Source of the DNA: Gemmatimonadota bacterium | GTDB taxonomy: Bacteria > Gemmatimonadota > Gemmatimonadetes > Gemmatimonadales > Gemmatimonadaceae | Assembly (NCBI GenBank): GCA_023249375.1 | Contig: JAHFCT010000027.1 | Span: forward strand, 1-44,071 | DNA: 44,071 bases | Direction: 5' to 3' | In this document: one piece after another, positions 8,140 through 15,448 of the stretch | Position numbering within the stretch: the first letter of the stretch is position 1 | Layout of the letters: each line of letters starts with the position of its first letter | Notes under the pieces: generated by a model | What the model was told of the DNA's origin: nothing | The model's input: only the letters and a program-made list of their open reading frames with translations | The model's database searches: none | Program-made: the position numbers and the translations under genes

Positions 8140-9456
8140 TTAGAACTTGTGAGCGGCGTGGGCGCCGAGCAGGAACTCGAATTGCACGAGCAGGGTGTGG
8201 TCGGCGCCGAGGCCGCGGCGATCGTCGTGGTTGTACTGAAGGCGGAACTTCGAGAACTCGGTGGGGAACCACGTCAGGTTCGGTGAGACGCGGGTGCGGT
8301 GCTGGCGGTCGAGCACGACAAACGCGGCCGGGTCTCCATCCACGAACTCGCCGCGCAGGCCGGCGATGATGCGCGGCTTGATGCCCCAGCTCACCTGGGC
8401 GTAGGCACCGTTGTCGCGCAGCGTTTCGCTCGGCAGGACGGCCGTCGCATTCTCGACCGAGTAGCGCCGCGCCGCATCGTAGTTGCGCAGCATGTACTCG
8501 CTCTGCACGGCGACAAACGGAAAGCCGGCACTTGCCGTCGGCGATTTCCATTTCCAGTACAGGTCGGCGCCGTAGATCGACGTGCGCGCCCGCGGCCCCG
8601 AGTTGTTCGGGCCGAATGCGCCGGAAGCGCCGAGCAGCAGCGTCTGCGTGTCGTTGAGGTCAAACGACGCCGTGACGCGAGGGATGTAGAGCATGTCGCC
8701 GGCGCCGCTGACCGCGCGGTCAATCGGCACGCCGCCGTGAATGCTGCCCGACTCATCAGCGCGGAAACTCGCGGTGGTTGCCCCCGCGCTGTTCATCACG
8801 CTCACCATCGCCTCGGCGTAGAACGGCGTGGGCAGCAGCCACGAGAGGCGGGCGCCCTGGCTGCGAAGACCGTCAGATCCGAGCAGCCGCGTGGCAACGA
8901 GCGGCGCGTCGGCGAAGGCCCAGGCGTGCGGATGCTGGTTGTTGCCCCGTCCGAACTCCGCGAAGTACTGGCCGAGCTTCAGCTGCAGGTTGGCGGGAAG
9001 CGACGTCGTGATGAAGTACGCTTCCTCGAGCTCGACATTGGTTTCGCCCTTGGCGTCGAGCTGATAGACGATATTGGCGAACGCCTTGAGGTACGGATCC
9101 ACCGCGCCGTCGAGCGCCAGCTCGGCGTTGGGAATCGAGAAGCCGCGCACCTTGGGTTCGTGACCGCCGGCCTGCAATGAGCCGATGTCCGCCTTGGACG
9201 ACCAGGCGAAATCCGTGAGGCCGACAAAGCTGACGTTCATGTACGCGCCGGATGTGCGGGTCGGAGCTGGGGCGGGGGGCGGCGCATGCTCGAGGCTGTC
9301 GACGCGCGCTTGGAGCGAGCGCGTGGCCGCGGCCAGTGAATCAATGGCCGCCTGCTGCCGGCGCGCGGTGCTGTCAGCGGATTGTTGGGCGCCAAGCGGA
9401 ATTCCGCTCAGCACGACGGTCGCGGCGGTGGCCGCGACGACGGAGAACATGCGCAT
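8140..9456 (-). CDS. Outer-membrane beta-barrel protein of the metal-uptake operon
   Basis: This is a 438-residue exported protein. Residues 1-24 are a signal peptide ending near PLGAQQ, about 25-58 a short helix predicted to be coiled coil (ARRQQAAIDSLAAATRSLQARVDSLE), then a Pro/Ala linker. From about residue 70 to the end there are alternating amphipathic strands typical of a porin-like barrel, and the final residue is Phe, as expected for a BAM-inserted protein. The N-terminal coiled coil may tether the barrel or drive trimerisation, as in phosphate-selective porin-like proteins. Its position directly ahead of the metal-binding protein suggests it passes the metal or a metal complex across the outer membrane. 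No TonB box or plug domain is visible. The specific family is not identified. Confidence 0.78.
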   Translation of the reverse strand: MRMFSVVAATAATVVLSGIPLGAQQSADSTARRQQAAIDSLAAATRSLQARVDSLEHAPPPAPAPTRTSGAYMNVSFVGLTDFAWSSKADIGSLQAGGHEPKVRGFSIPNAELALDGAVDPYLKAFANIVYQLDAKGETNVELEEAYFITTSLPANLQLKLGQYFAEFGRGNNQHPHAWAFADAPLVATRLLGSDGLRSQGARLSWLLPTPFYAEAMVSVMNSAGATTASFRADESGSIHGGVPIDRAVSGAGDMLYIPRVTASFDLNDTQTLLLGASGAFGPNNSGPRARTSIYGADLYWKWKSPTASAGFPFVAVQSEYMLRNYDAARRYSVENATAVLPSETLRDNGAYAQVSWGIKPRIIAGLRGEFVDGDPAAFVVLDRQHRTRVSPNLTWFPTEFSKFRLQYNHDDRRGLGADHTLLVQFEFLLGAHAAHKF

Positions 9457-9510
9457 GTAGTGTGCGATCCCTGGCTGGGCTCGCGCGCCGCAGTGTACGA
9501 CGCGCGTCGG

Positions 9511-9867
9511 TCAGACGGATCGCGTCGGTGGCGCTCGGGATTTGCGGCTGGATCGCTCGATGACCGCTGGGGTGACGCGGCGGTCCTGCGTCGCAACGTC
9601 GACGTGGCCGGTGAGGGCAAACGGCGGCTCTGCCGCGGTCGGCATCGAGACCTGCGTGCGCGCCGAGCAGAGGGCGCACGTGTCTTCGTTGTGCATCCCG
9701 GCGTGCTGCGCGTCCTTCTGCTCCGCGTGCACGCGCGGCACGTCAGCCACATGCCGCGGCTCCAGCAGCGGGCCGGCAGCAACGAGTCCCTGCAGGACGA
9801 GCAGCAGGAACGCGATGACGCGGACGCGACGAGGTGTCGGGGAGCGGAGCGGAGGGGGCCGATGCAT
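9511..9867 (-). CDS. Small His/Cys-containing membrane or exported protein (DUF2946-like)
   Basis: This is a 118-residue protein starting at ATG 9867 (MHRPPPLRSP). The open frame extends 16 codons further but without support. Residues 17-33 form one hydrophobic segment (signal anchor or signal peptide). It is followed by a stretch with H39, H47, H55, H59 and a C64-x-x-C67 pair (EDTCALC). This His/Cys layout resembles the small DUF2946-type proteins found near copper or zinc genes. It is the first gene of the apparent operon with the barrel, ZnuA-type and ZnuB-type genes, 54 bp upstream of the barrel. A periplasmic metal-binding or metal-sensing role is inferred from context only. The C-terminal third is basic and low in complexity. 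Confidence 0.6.
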   Translation of the reverse strand: MHRPPPLRSPTPRRVRVIAFLLLVLQGLVAAGPLLEPRHVADVPRVHAEQKDAQHAGMHNEDTCALCSARTQVSMPTAAEPPFALTGHVDVATQDRRVTPAVIERSSRKSRAPPTRSV

Positions 9868-9951
9868 TCGGTTGAGATTACCCACGTGAGGTCGTACGCG
9901 CCAGCATCCGTACACCGGAGGCCGGCTCGGGTGCCCTGCCGTCAGGCGCCG

Positions 9952-11151
9952 CTACCGCCCGTACGCGAAACGGCGCAGCAGGCGCAGCATCCGCCGGTCG
10001 TTGGTCACCATGTCATCGCCCTTGGGCGTCTCGAGCACCTTCGGGACGTCGGCGAAGCGCAAGTCGGTCATGATGCGCCGGAATGCCGCCTCGCCGATGC
10101 GGCCCAGCCCGATGAGTTCATGCCGGTCTTTCTTCGAACCGAGCGGCTCCTTGGAATCATTGAGGTGCCAGAGCCCGAGCCTTTCGAAGCCGAGCACGTC
10201 GGCAAAGCGCGACATCACGCCGTCAAAATCGCAGGCGAGGTCGTATCCCGCGGCATAGACGTGCGCCGTGTCGAAGCAGACGCCAACGCGCGACTGCAGA
10301 GCGGCCGGAATGCGCCCGAGCAACTCGGCCATTTCCTCGAACGTCGAGCCGATGACGGTGCCTTGCCCGGCGGTGAGCTCCATGAGCAGCCGCGTGGGGC
10401 CATCGACGCGCTCGAGCACTTCGGTGATGGCGTCGGCGTTGCGCGCGATGCCGCTCGCGCGATCGTCCATGAAGTTGCCCGGGTGCGACACCACCGCGTT
10501 GAGGCCGAGCAGGTTGCTGCGTCGCAGCTCGTACTCGAACGATTCAATGGACTTGGCGCGCAGCGCGGCGTTGGGCGACGCGAGGTTGATGAGATAGCTG
10601 TCGTGCGCGTTCGTGAAGCCCACCGGCGTCCCCGCCAGCGCGGTGCGGAACGTCTGCACTTCGGCGGCCGTGAACACCTTCTCCTTCCACTGGCTGGCCT
10701 GCTTGGTAAAGAGCTGAATGGCGGTCGCGCCAATATCGACGGCGCGAGGCGGCCCGTTGGCCACGCCGCCCGCCGTGCTGACGTGCGCGCCGAGGGGGGC
10801 GCCGATGTATGGCGTGTCGTAGGGCGATGCGCCCGCGGACTGAGGGACGGTACCCGGCTTGGGCACATCAACGGCGCGCGTGGATGACGGACGCGGCGGC
10901 GCGGCGGGTTTGACGCCGACCGGCGTCTTGAGGGCGGGCGGCTTCGGCGCAGGCTTACTGCGTGCGGCCACGGTTGGCGCCGGTTTCTTGGGCGCTGGTT
11001 TCTTCGGCGCTGGTTTCTTGAGCGCGGCTTTCTTCTTTGCGGTCTGCTTGATGGCGGCCTTGGTAGTCGCGGCCTTCTTCGCCGCGGATTTGCCGGACTG
11101 AGCCTTCGTGGGCGCGGTCTTCTTCACGCGCGCTGGCGTCCTGCGAGCCAT
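9952..11151 (-). CDS. nfo: Endonuclease IV with a long basic N-terminal tail
   Basis: The 399-residue protein has a catalytic TIM barrel from about 114 to 399 that repairs abasic sites by cutting the DNA backbone 5' to the lesion. All nine trinuclear zinc ligands of the family can be matched: H183, H223, E258, D294, H297, H329, D342, H344 and E374. Residues 1-112 are an added low-complexity tail rich in Lys, Ala and Pro, with KKPAP units repeated around 45-60; it resembles histone-H1-like tails. Tail-less family members are about 280 residues, so the tail is an extension. It probably increases non-specific DNA binding (inference). It is the last gene of the minus-strand cluster, separated from the zinc-ribbon gene by a repeat-filled gap. 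Confidence 0.93.
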   Translation of the reverse strand: MARRTPARVKKTAPTKAQSGKSAAKKAATTKAAIKQTAKKKAALKKPAPKKPAPKKPAPTVAARSKPAPKPPALKTPVGVKPAAPPRPSSTRAVDVPKPGTVPQSAGASPYDTPYIGAPLGAHVSTAGGVANGPPRAVDIGATAIQLFTKQASQWKEKVFTAAEVQTFRTALAGTPVGFTNAHDSYLINLASPNAALRAKSIESFEYELRRSNLLGLNAVVSHPGNFMDDRASGIARNADAITEVLERVDGPTRLLMELTAGQGTVIGSTFEEMAELLGRIPAALQSRVGVCFDTAHVYAAGYDLACDFDGVMSRFADVLGFERLGLWHLNDSKEPLGSKKDRHELIGLGRIGEAAFRRIMTDLRFADVPKVLETPKGDDMVTNDRRMLRLLRRFAYGR

Positions 11152-11175
11152 AGATGCCTCAATGAGTCACCGTGA

Positions 11176-11227
11176 GTCGATATCCCGAATCGTAATCAGT
11201 TTTCGCGATCCGTGATCCGAATCCTTC
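11176..11227 (+). repeat. Degenerate 13-bp tandem repeat, locus 1
   Basis: Four units in register fill the gap between nfo and the zinc-ribbon gene: GTCGATATCCCGA, ATCGTAATCAGTT, TTCGCGATCCGTG and ATCCGAATCCTTC. TC occurs at positions 2-3 and 8-9 of every unit, giving an alternating 7/6-base rhythm of ATC. The last two bases run into the end of the zinc-ribbon gene. The same unit in the same plus-strand orientation occurs at 34364-34415. No function is known to me. Confidence 0.75.
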
Positions 11228-11432
11228 AGTCGTACTCTCCGTCCCGTCCCCGCAAACGCTTGCCGCACCGTGGGCAGTGCAGCAAGTCGCCCGTCTCGTG
11301 CAGCGCATACTCGTAGCCGCGGCCGCACGTGCACGCCGACTCAAGCGCTTCGGACCCGCAGACGATGCAGAAGAGATCCTCGTCCTCATAGGCGCGGATG
11401 CGGCTGCAGACGGCGCAACGTTTGGTGATCAT
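11226..11432 (-). CDS. Small double zinc-ribbon protein
   Basis: This is a 68-residue protein with eight cysteines in four pairs: C6/C9, C22/C25, C34/C36 and C53/C56, enough for two zinc ribbons. I start it at ATG 11432 because that codon overlaps the TGA stop of the envC-like gene (ATGA), a pattern repeated along this cluster. An upstream GTG at 11450 would lie inside that gene. The C-terminus is acidic. Such small ribbons can be nucleic-acid or protein adaptors, but nothing shows its partner. It is likely translated by coupling to the upstream gene. The function is unknown. Confidence 0.72.
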   Translation of the reverse strand: MITKRCAVCSRIRAYEDEDLFCIVCGSEALESACTCGRGYEYALHETGDLLHCPRCGKRLRGRDGEYD

Positions 11433-12655
11433 CGGCGGCCGCGCAGCCACTCGAGCGGGTCCACGGCGCGTCCCTTGGGACGCATTTCAAAATGCAGATG
11501 CGCGTCGAGGTCGGGGTCGGTGCGTCCCACGGTGCCAATCACCTGACCCTTCTGAATGGTCTGTCCCTTGCGCACATCGAGGCGCGCGAGCGACCCATAC
11601 ACGGAGAAGTCGCCGTCGCCGTGGCTCACGATCACGGTCTGTCCGTAGGTGCCAAACGCCTCGGCCAGCACCACCGAACCACCGGCCACCGCCTTGACCG
11701 ACGTCCCCGCCGGCGCGCCGATACCGACGCCGTTCCAGCGCGTTGTCGTGTTGTTGGCGTTCACGACGCGCCCAAAGCGATAGAGGATCGTTCCTTCCAC
11801 CGGCCAGTCGAGCCGGCCGAGGTCGCTGGTGCGCAGGGTGCTCGACGCGGCCGGCGCATTGGGGCGCGCTGCGATCGCACGCCGCCGCTCGGCTTCAAAC
11901 GTGGCGAGCAGGTCGGCCAGCTTCTTCTCGTCGCGCTGGATCTGCTGCAGCCGCACCTCGGTTTGCCGCGCCGACTGCTGCACCTTGGCGAGCGACTTGC
12001 CGCGGGCGTCCTCCAGTTCGCGCAGGCGGCGTTCCTCCTCCGTCTTCTGTTCGCGGTTGAGCTCCATTTCGCCCTGCAGCCGCACGAGCTGCGTGCGGGT
12101 GCCGGAGATCTGGTCGTTGAGCAACTCCACACGCCGCACGAGCGCGCGGTCGCGCTGGGCGACGAGATGCAGATACTTGTAGCGCGCGACGAGCGCGCCA
12201 AACGACTGCGCCGAGAGGAGCGCCTCGAGCGAATAGAGGGCGCCGCGCTTGTAGATCTCGCGGACGCGGCGCTGCAGCATCGAGCGCTTGATGACGAGTT
12301 CGTCCTGCGCCAGCACGAGGCTGGCCGAGGCGTTGGTCACCTCGCCCTCGAGCGCGCCGATCTGCGCGTCGAGCGAGCGGACCACGCGCGCCGTGGCGTC
12401 GGCCTGGCGCTCGATGTTGGTGCGCTCCTCACTGATGTCGTGCGCCGTGCTCTGCAGCTGGCGCATGCGCTGCTCCAGGCGCTCGCGCTCGGCGCGCATG
12501 CGGTCGAGCTCTTCGCGCTGGGCCTTGGCGCGGTCGGCGGAAGATGGCGGGGCAGGCTGTTGCGCCGCGAGCGGCGCGATGGTAGACGGTAGAAGGTAGA
12601 TGGTAGAGAGGACGGCGACGGCGGACATCGCGCGCCGCAGCCCGTATGCCACCAT
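11429..12655 (-). CDS. envC: EnvC-like murein hydrolase activator (coiled coil plus degenerate LytM domain)
   Basis: This 408-residue exported protein follows ftsE and ftsX. Residues about 8-32 form a signal peptide ending near APLAAQQ. A long coiled coil follows (about 40-270), then a LytM/M23 domain to the end. The first zinc position and its Asp partner are replaced (WNGVGIGAP where active enzymes have HxGxD), while the later HLHFE is kept. This suggests a catalytically dead domain that activates amidases, as known for EnvC in the FtsEX system. The start is uncertain: ATG 12655 is used, ATG 12628 also gives a signal peptide, and ATG 12718 overlaps the ftsX stop (TGATG) but gives an odd N-terminus. 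Heptamer repeats lie within this 5' region. Confidence 0.85.
   Translation of the reverse strand: MVAYGLRRAMSAVAVLSTIYLLPSTIAPLAAQQPAPPSSADRAKAQREELDRMRAERERLEQRMRQLQSTAHDISEERTNIERQADATARVVRSLDAQIGALEGEVTNASASLVLAQDELVIKRSMLQRRVREIYKRGALYSLEALLSAQSFGALVARYKYLHLVAQRDRALVRRVELLNDQISGTRTQLVRLQGEMELNREQKTEEERRLRELEDARGKSLAKVQQSARQTEVRLQQIQRDEKKLADLLATFEAERRRAIAARPNAPAASSTLRTSDLGRLDWPVEGTILYRFGRVVNANNTTTRWNGVGIGAPAGTSVKAVAGGSVVLAEAFGTYGQTVIVSHGDGDFSVYGSLARLDVRKGQTIQKGQVIGTVGRTDPDLDAHLHFEMRPKGRAVDPLEWLRGRR
12579..12607. repeat. Heptamer tandem repeat, arm 1 of an inverted pair
   Basis: Starting at 12581 the plus strand reads GGTAGAC, GGTAGAA, GGTAGAT, GGTAGAG: four perfect 7-base spacings of GGTAGAN. 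The tract codes for the signal peptide of the envC-like protein on the minus strand. The 29 bases 12579-12607 match the reverse complement of 12684-12712 at 25 positions. Because 7 is not a multiple of 3, a change in copy number would shift the reading frame. Confidence 0.75.
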
Positions 12656-12683
12656 TCGTGCGCGATCGCACATCCACGCGCGA

Positions 12684-12712
12684 TCTACCATCCACCCTCT
12701 ACCCTCGACCAT
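12684..12712. repeat. Heptamer tandem repeat, arm 2 of an inverted pair
   Basis: The plus strand reads TCTACCA, TCCACCC, TCTACCC, TCGACCA in 7-base register, the same heptamer as arm 1 but in the opposite orientation and more diverged. It lies between the ftsX stop (12718) and ATG 12655, the start chosen for the envC-like gene. With 76 bases between the arms, a transcript could fold into a long hairpin around the candidate start codons. Confidence 0.7.
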
Positions 12713-12717
12713 CTGCA

Positions 12718-13566
12718 TCACACCCGCCTGAGATGGCGCCCCACACTCAGCGCCGACCCCACCAGACCAATGGACGCCCCTGCGAGCACGCCCCCGGCTT
12801 CCATCCACGGCTCGAAGAACGAGGCTTGCACGACGAAGCGATTGATGACGGCCAGCGCCACCCACGCGAGCACGAGCGCGAGCATCCCGCCGAGCGTGCC
12901 CTTGAGGAAGCCCTCGATGAGGAAGGGCGCGCGAATGAAGCCGTTGGTGGCGCCGACGAGGCGCATGATGGAGATCTCGCGCGAACGCGCCATCACCGCC
13001 ATGCGGATGGTCGAGCCAATGATGATGATGGCGACAATCGCAAAGGTCAGCCCGAGTGCCACGCCGGCCAGCGTGGCGATGTTGCGCAGGCGGTGCAGCT
13101 TCTCCACCCACTCTTCGCCAAACCGGATGTCATCGATGAAATCGTAGACTTCAATGCGCTTGGCGACGGCGCGGACGGTGGCGGGGTCGCGGAAGCCCGG
13201 CTTGAGGCGCACTTCGATGGACGCCGGAAGAATGCCTTCCTCGAAGACGTCGCTGAACTCGCCCAGCTCGCGGCGCGCGCGGTCGAGCGCCTGCGTCTGC
13301 GTGACGAGCCGCACCGACGCCGCTTCGGGGAACGCGCCGATATCGCCGAGCGCGGCGGCGGTCGCCTCGGTGCCGGTGCCGTCGGCAATGAACGCGCGGA
13401 TCTCCACGCGGTCTTCCACGGTGCGCAGGGCGTTGCGGATGTTCAGCGCGACGAGGCCGAAGAGACCGAACGCGAAGAGCGAGAACGCGATGGTCGTGAT
13501 CGAGAGCGCGCTGAGCATCGGCGCGCGGCGGAAGGCGAGGAGCGCCTCGCGGATGGCGAGTCTCAC
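12718..13566 (-). CDS. ftsX: Cell-division permease-like protein FtsX
   Basis: This 282-residue inner-membrane partner of FtsE forms an ABC-type complex that relays ATP hydrolysis to periplasmic cell-wall hydrolase activators at the division site. One membrane helix lies at about 18-42, then a periplasmic domain of about 120 residues, then three helices (about 164-187, 216-242 and 256-276). The MRLVGATNGFIRAPFLIEG loop between helices 2 and 3 is typical of the family. The GTG start at 13566 overlaps the ftsE stop (GTGA). The longer open frame upstream lies within ftsE and is not coding. The gene order ftsE-ftsX-envC-like supports the assignment strongly. Confidence 0.95.
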   Translation of the reverse strand: MRLAIREALLAFRRAPMLSALSITTIAFSLFAFGLFGLVALNIRNALRTVEDRVEIRAFIADGTGTEATAAALGDIGAFPEAASVRLVTQTQALDRARRELGEFSDVFEEGILPASIEVRLKPGFRDPATVRAVAKRIEVYDFIDDIRFGEEWVEKLHRLRNIATLAGVALGLTFAIVAIIIIGSTIRMAVMARSREISIMRLVGATNGFIRAPFLIEGFLKGTLGGMLALVLAWVALAVINRFVVQASFFEPWMEAGGVLAGASIGLVGSALSVGRHLRRV

Positions 13567-14279
13567 TCGTCCGTCTCCACTTCGGGTGACGCGCCGGACG
13601 TGCGGAAGCCGCCGTCGGCCGCCGAATCGAACACCACCTGGCCCCGGTTCACTTCGATGGTGCGGCATCCCGAACGGCGCACCAGGTCGAGGTCGTGCGT
13701 GGCCATCAGCACCGCGGTGCCGCTGGCGTTGATGTCGCGGAAGAGCTGGAAGATGCCGCGCGTGGCGCGCTCGTCGAGATTGCCGGTGGGTTCGTCGGCG
13801 ATGAGCGCCACCGGATCATTGGCCAGCGCGCGCGCGACGGCCACGCGCTGCTGCTCGCCGCCGGAGAGTTCGCGGGGCAGGGCGGTGGCTTTGGCCGACA
13901 GTCCCACCTGGCTCAGCAAGCGCATGACGCGCGGCCCAATCTGCGTCGACGGCGTGCCGGTGACCTCGAGCGCGAAGGCGACGTTCGCCTCGACGTTGCG
14001 GTCCTCGAGCAGGCGAAAATCCTGGAAGACGACGCCGAGCCGGCGCCGCAGCTTGGGAACGTCGGCTTCGCGGTACGTCGCGGAGCTGGTGCCGTACACC
14101 TTGACTTCGCCCTGCGAAGGACGCTCGTCAAAGAAACAGAGCTTCAGAATCGTGCTCTTCCCAGCGCCACTCGGCCCGGTGATAAAGACGAACTCGCCCT
14201 TGTTCACCTGGAACGAGACGTCCTGCAACGCCGCGCCGGTGCGCGCGAACAGCTTGTGCACGTGCGAAAATCGAATCAT
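13563..14279 (-). CDS. ftsE: Cell-division ATP-binding protein FtsE
   Basis: This 238-residue cytoplasmic ABC ATPase pairs with FtsX. It has a complete nucleotide-binding domain: Walker A GPSGAGKS at 35-42, the Q-loop in VVFQDFRLL, the LSGGEQQR signature, Walker B ALIADEPTGNLD and the switch His in MATHD. The C-terminal 25 residues are acidic and extend slightly beyond the core domain. It starts at ATG 14279, three bases after the stop of the PLP enzyme gene, and its stop overlaps the ftsX start. That spacing implies translation from a shared message with the metabolic and regulatory genes upstream. Confidence 0.96.
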   Translation of the reverse strand: MIRFSHVHKLFARTGAALQDVSFQVNKGEFVFITGPSGAGKSTILKLCFFDERPSQGEVKVYGTSSATYREADVPKLRRRLGVVFQDFRLLEDRNVEANVAFALEVTGTPSTQIGPRVMRLLSQVGLSAKATALPRELSGGEQQRVAVARALANDPVALIADEPTGNLDERATRGIFQLFRDINASGTAVLMATHDLDLVRRSGCRTIEVNRGQVVFDSAADGGFRTSGASPEVETDE

Positions 14280-14282
14280 CGG

Positions 14283-15446
14283 CTAGCGCAGCGCCTGCTC
14301 GAGGTCGGCGATGATGTCGTTCACCGCCTCGAGGCCAACGCTGAGGCGAATGAAGCCATCCGGAATGCCGATGGTCGCGCGCTGATCGGCCGACATGCGC
14401 GCGTGCGAGGAGAAGCGCGGTTCGCTGACCAGCGTGTCGACGCCGCCAAGGCTGGCCGCGTAGCGGGCGAGCTTCAGCCGCTTGGCGAAGCGGTCGGCGG
14501 CGCGCGCGCCGCCCGCGAGTTCAAAGGCGATCATGCCGCCAAAGCCGTCGAGCTGGTCCTTGGCCACGGCGTGATCGGGATGGCTGGTGAGGCCCGGGTA
14601 GTGGCAGCGGCGGACTTCCTTGCGTGCCTCGAGCCACTGCGCGATTTCCATCGCCGACTCATTCTGCCGCTGCACGCGCACGTCGAGCGTCTTGAGTCCA
14701 CGTTCGAGCAGCCAGCAGGCGAATGGATCGGGTGTCTGTCCCCAGACGATTTCCTTCTGACGCACTTCGTCGATGTACGGCGACGTGCCGCAGACGACGC
14801 CGCCGAGCACATCGTGATGGCCGTTGAGGAACTTGGTCGCCGAGTGAATGACGACGTCGGCGCCGTGTTCGAGCGGACGGAAGTTCACCGGGCTGGCGAA
14901 CGTGCTGTCGACGACGAGCGCGATACCCAGTTCCTTGGTGAGCAGCGAGACGCCGCGCATGTCGAGCACGCGGCAGGTGGGGTTCACCGGCGACTCGATG
15001 AAGATGGCGCGCGTTTCCTTGCGGAGGCGGCGGCGCCAGGCGCGGGGCTCGAACGGCTCGACGAGCGTGACGTCGATGCCCATCTGCGTGAACTCCTCGG
15101 TGAGGAGCCGGTGGGTGCCGCCGTAGATGTACTGGCTGGCGAGCAGATGGTCGCCGGGGCGGAGCAGGGCGAGCAATCCGCACGCGGTGGCGCCCATGCC
15201 GCTGGAGAGCACGAGCGCCTCCTCGGCCCCTTCGAGCGCGGCGATCCGCTTCTGGATGCGCTCGGCGTTGGGCGTGTTGCCGTAGCGCGTGTACATCAGC
15301 TCGTCGCTGCCCGGCTCCTGCACGTAGTTCACAGACTGCACCAGCGGCGGCACGACGGGATCGCCGGGCGCATGCGGTGCGTCGCCGGCGTGCAGCACCA
15401 GCGTGGCGAGAGCGTGCGGACGGGCGGACTTCTTGGAAGGGGACAT
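14283..15446 (-). CDS. Cys/Met metabolism PLP enzyme (cystathionine gamma-synthase/lyase type)
   Basis: This 387-residue enzyme belongs to fold-type I PLP enzymes of trans-sulfuration. Seen directly are the substrate/PLP residues YTRYGNTPN around 52-60, SSGMGATA at 81-88, D180 (VVDSTF) and the PLP lysine K205 in HSATKFLNGH. Members interconvert cysteine, homocysteine and cystathionine, or cleave methionine. Separating cystathionine gamma-synthase, gamma-lyase and O-acetylhomoserine sulfhydrylase would need phylogeny, so I give no symbol. It starts at ATG 15446, two bases beyond the stop of the preceding small gene, and is followed after three bases by ftsE. Nothing in the immediate neighbourhood is otherwise sulfur-related. 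Confidence 0.92.
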   Translation of the reverse strand: MSPSKKSARPHALATLVLHAGDAPHAPGDPVVPPLVQSVNYVQEPGSDELMYTRYGNTPNAERIQKRIAALEGAEEALVLSSGMGATACGLLALLRPGDHLLASQYIYGGTHRLLTEEFTQMGIDVTLVEPFEPRAWRRRLRKETRAIFIESPVNPTCRVLDMRGVSLLTKELGIALVVDSTFASPVNFRPLEHGADVVIHSATKFLNGHHDVLGGVVCGTSPYIDEVRQKEIVWGQTPDPFACWLLERGLKTLDVRVQRQNESAMEIAQWLEARKEVRRCHYPGLTSHPDHAVAKDQLDGFGGMIAFELAGGARAADRFAKRLKLARYAASLGGVDTLVSEPRFSSHARMSADQRATIGIPDGFIRLSVGLEAVNDIIADLEQALR

Positions 15447-15448
15447 GG

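Noticed and set aside
11176-11227. A CRISPR array
   Set aside because: The units are 13 bp, directly adjacent and degenerate, with no spacers and no cas genes nearby.
12718-13111. N-terminal extension of the envC-like frame
   Set aside because: The upstream codons lie inside ftsX in another frame and give a His/Arg-rich product. A signal peptide begins only after 12655.
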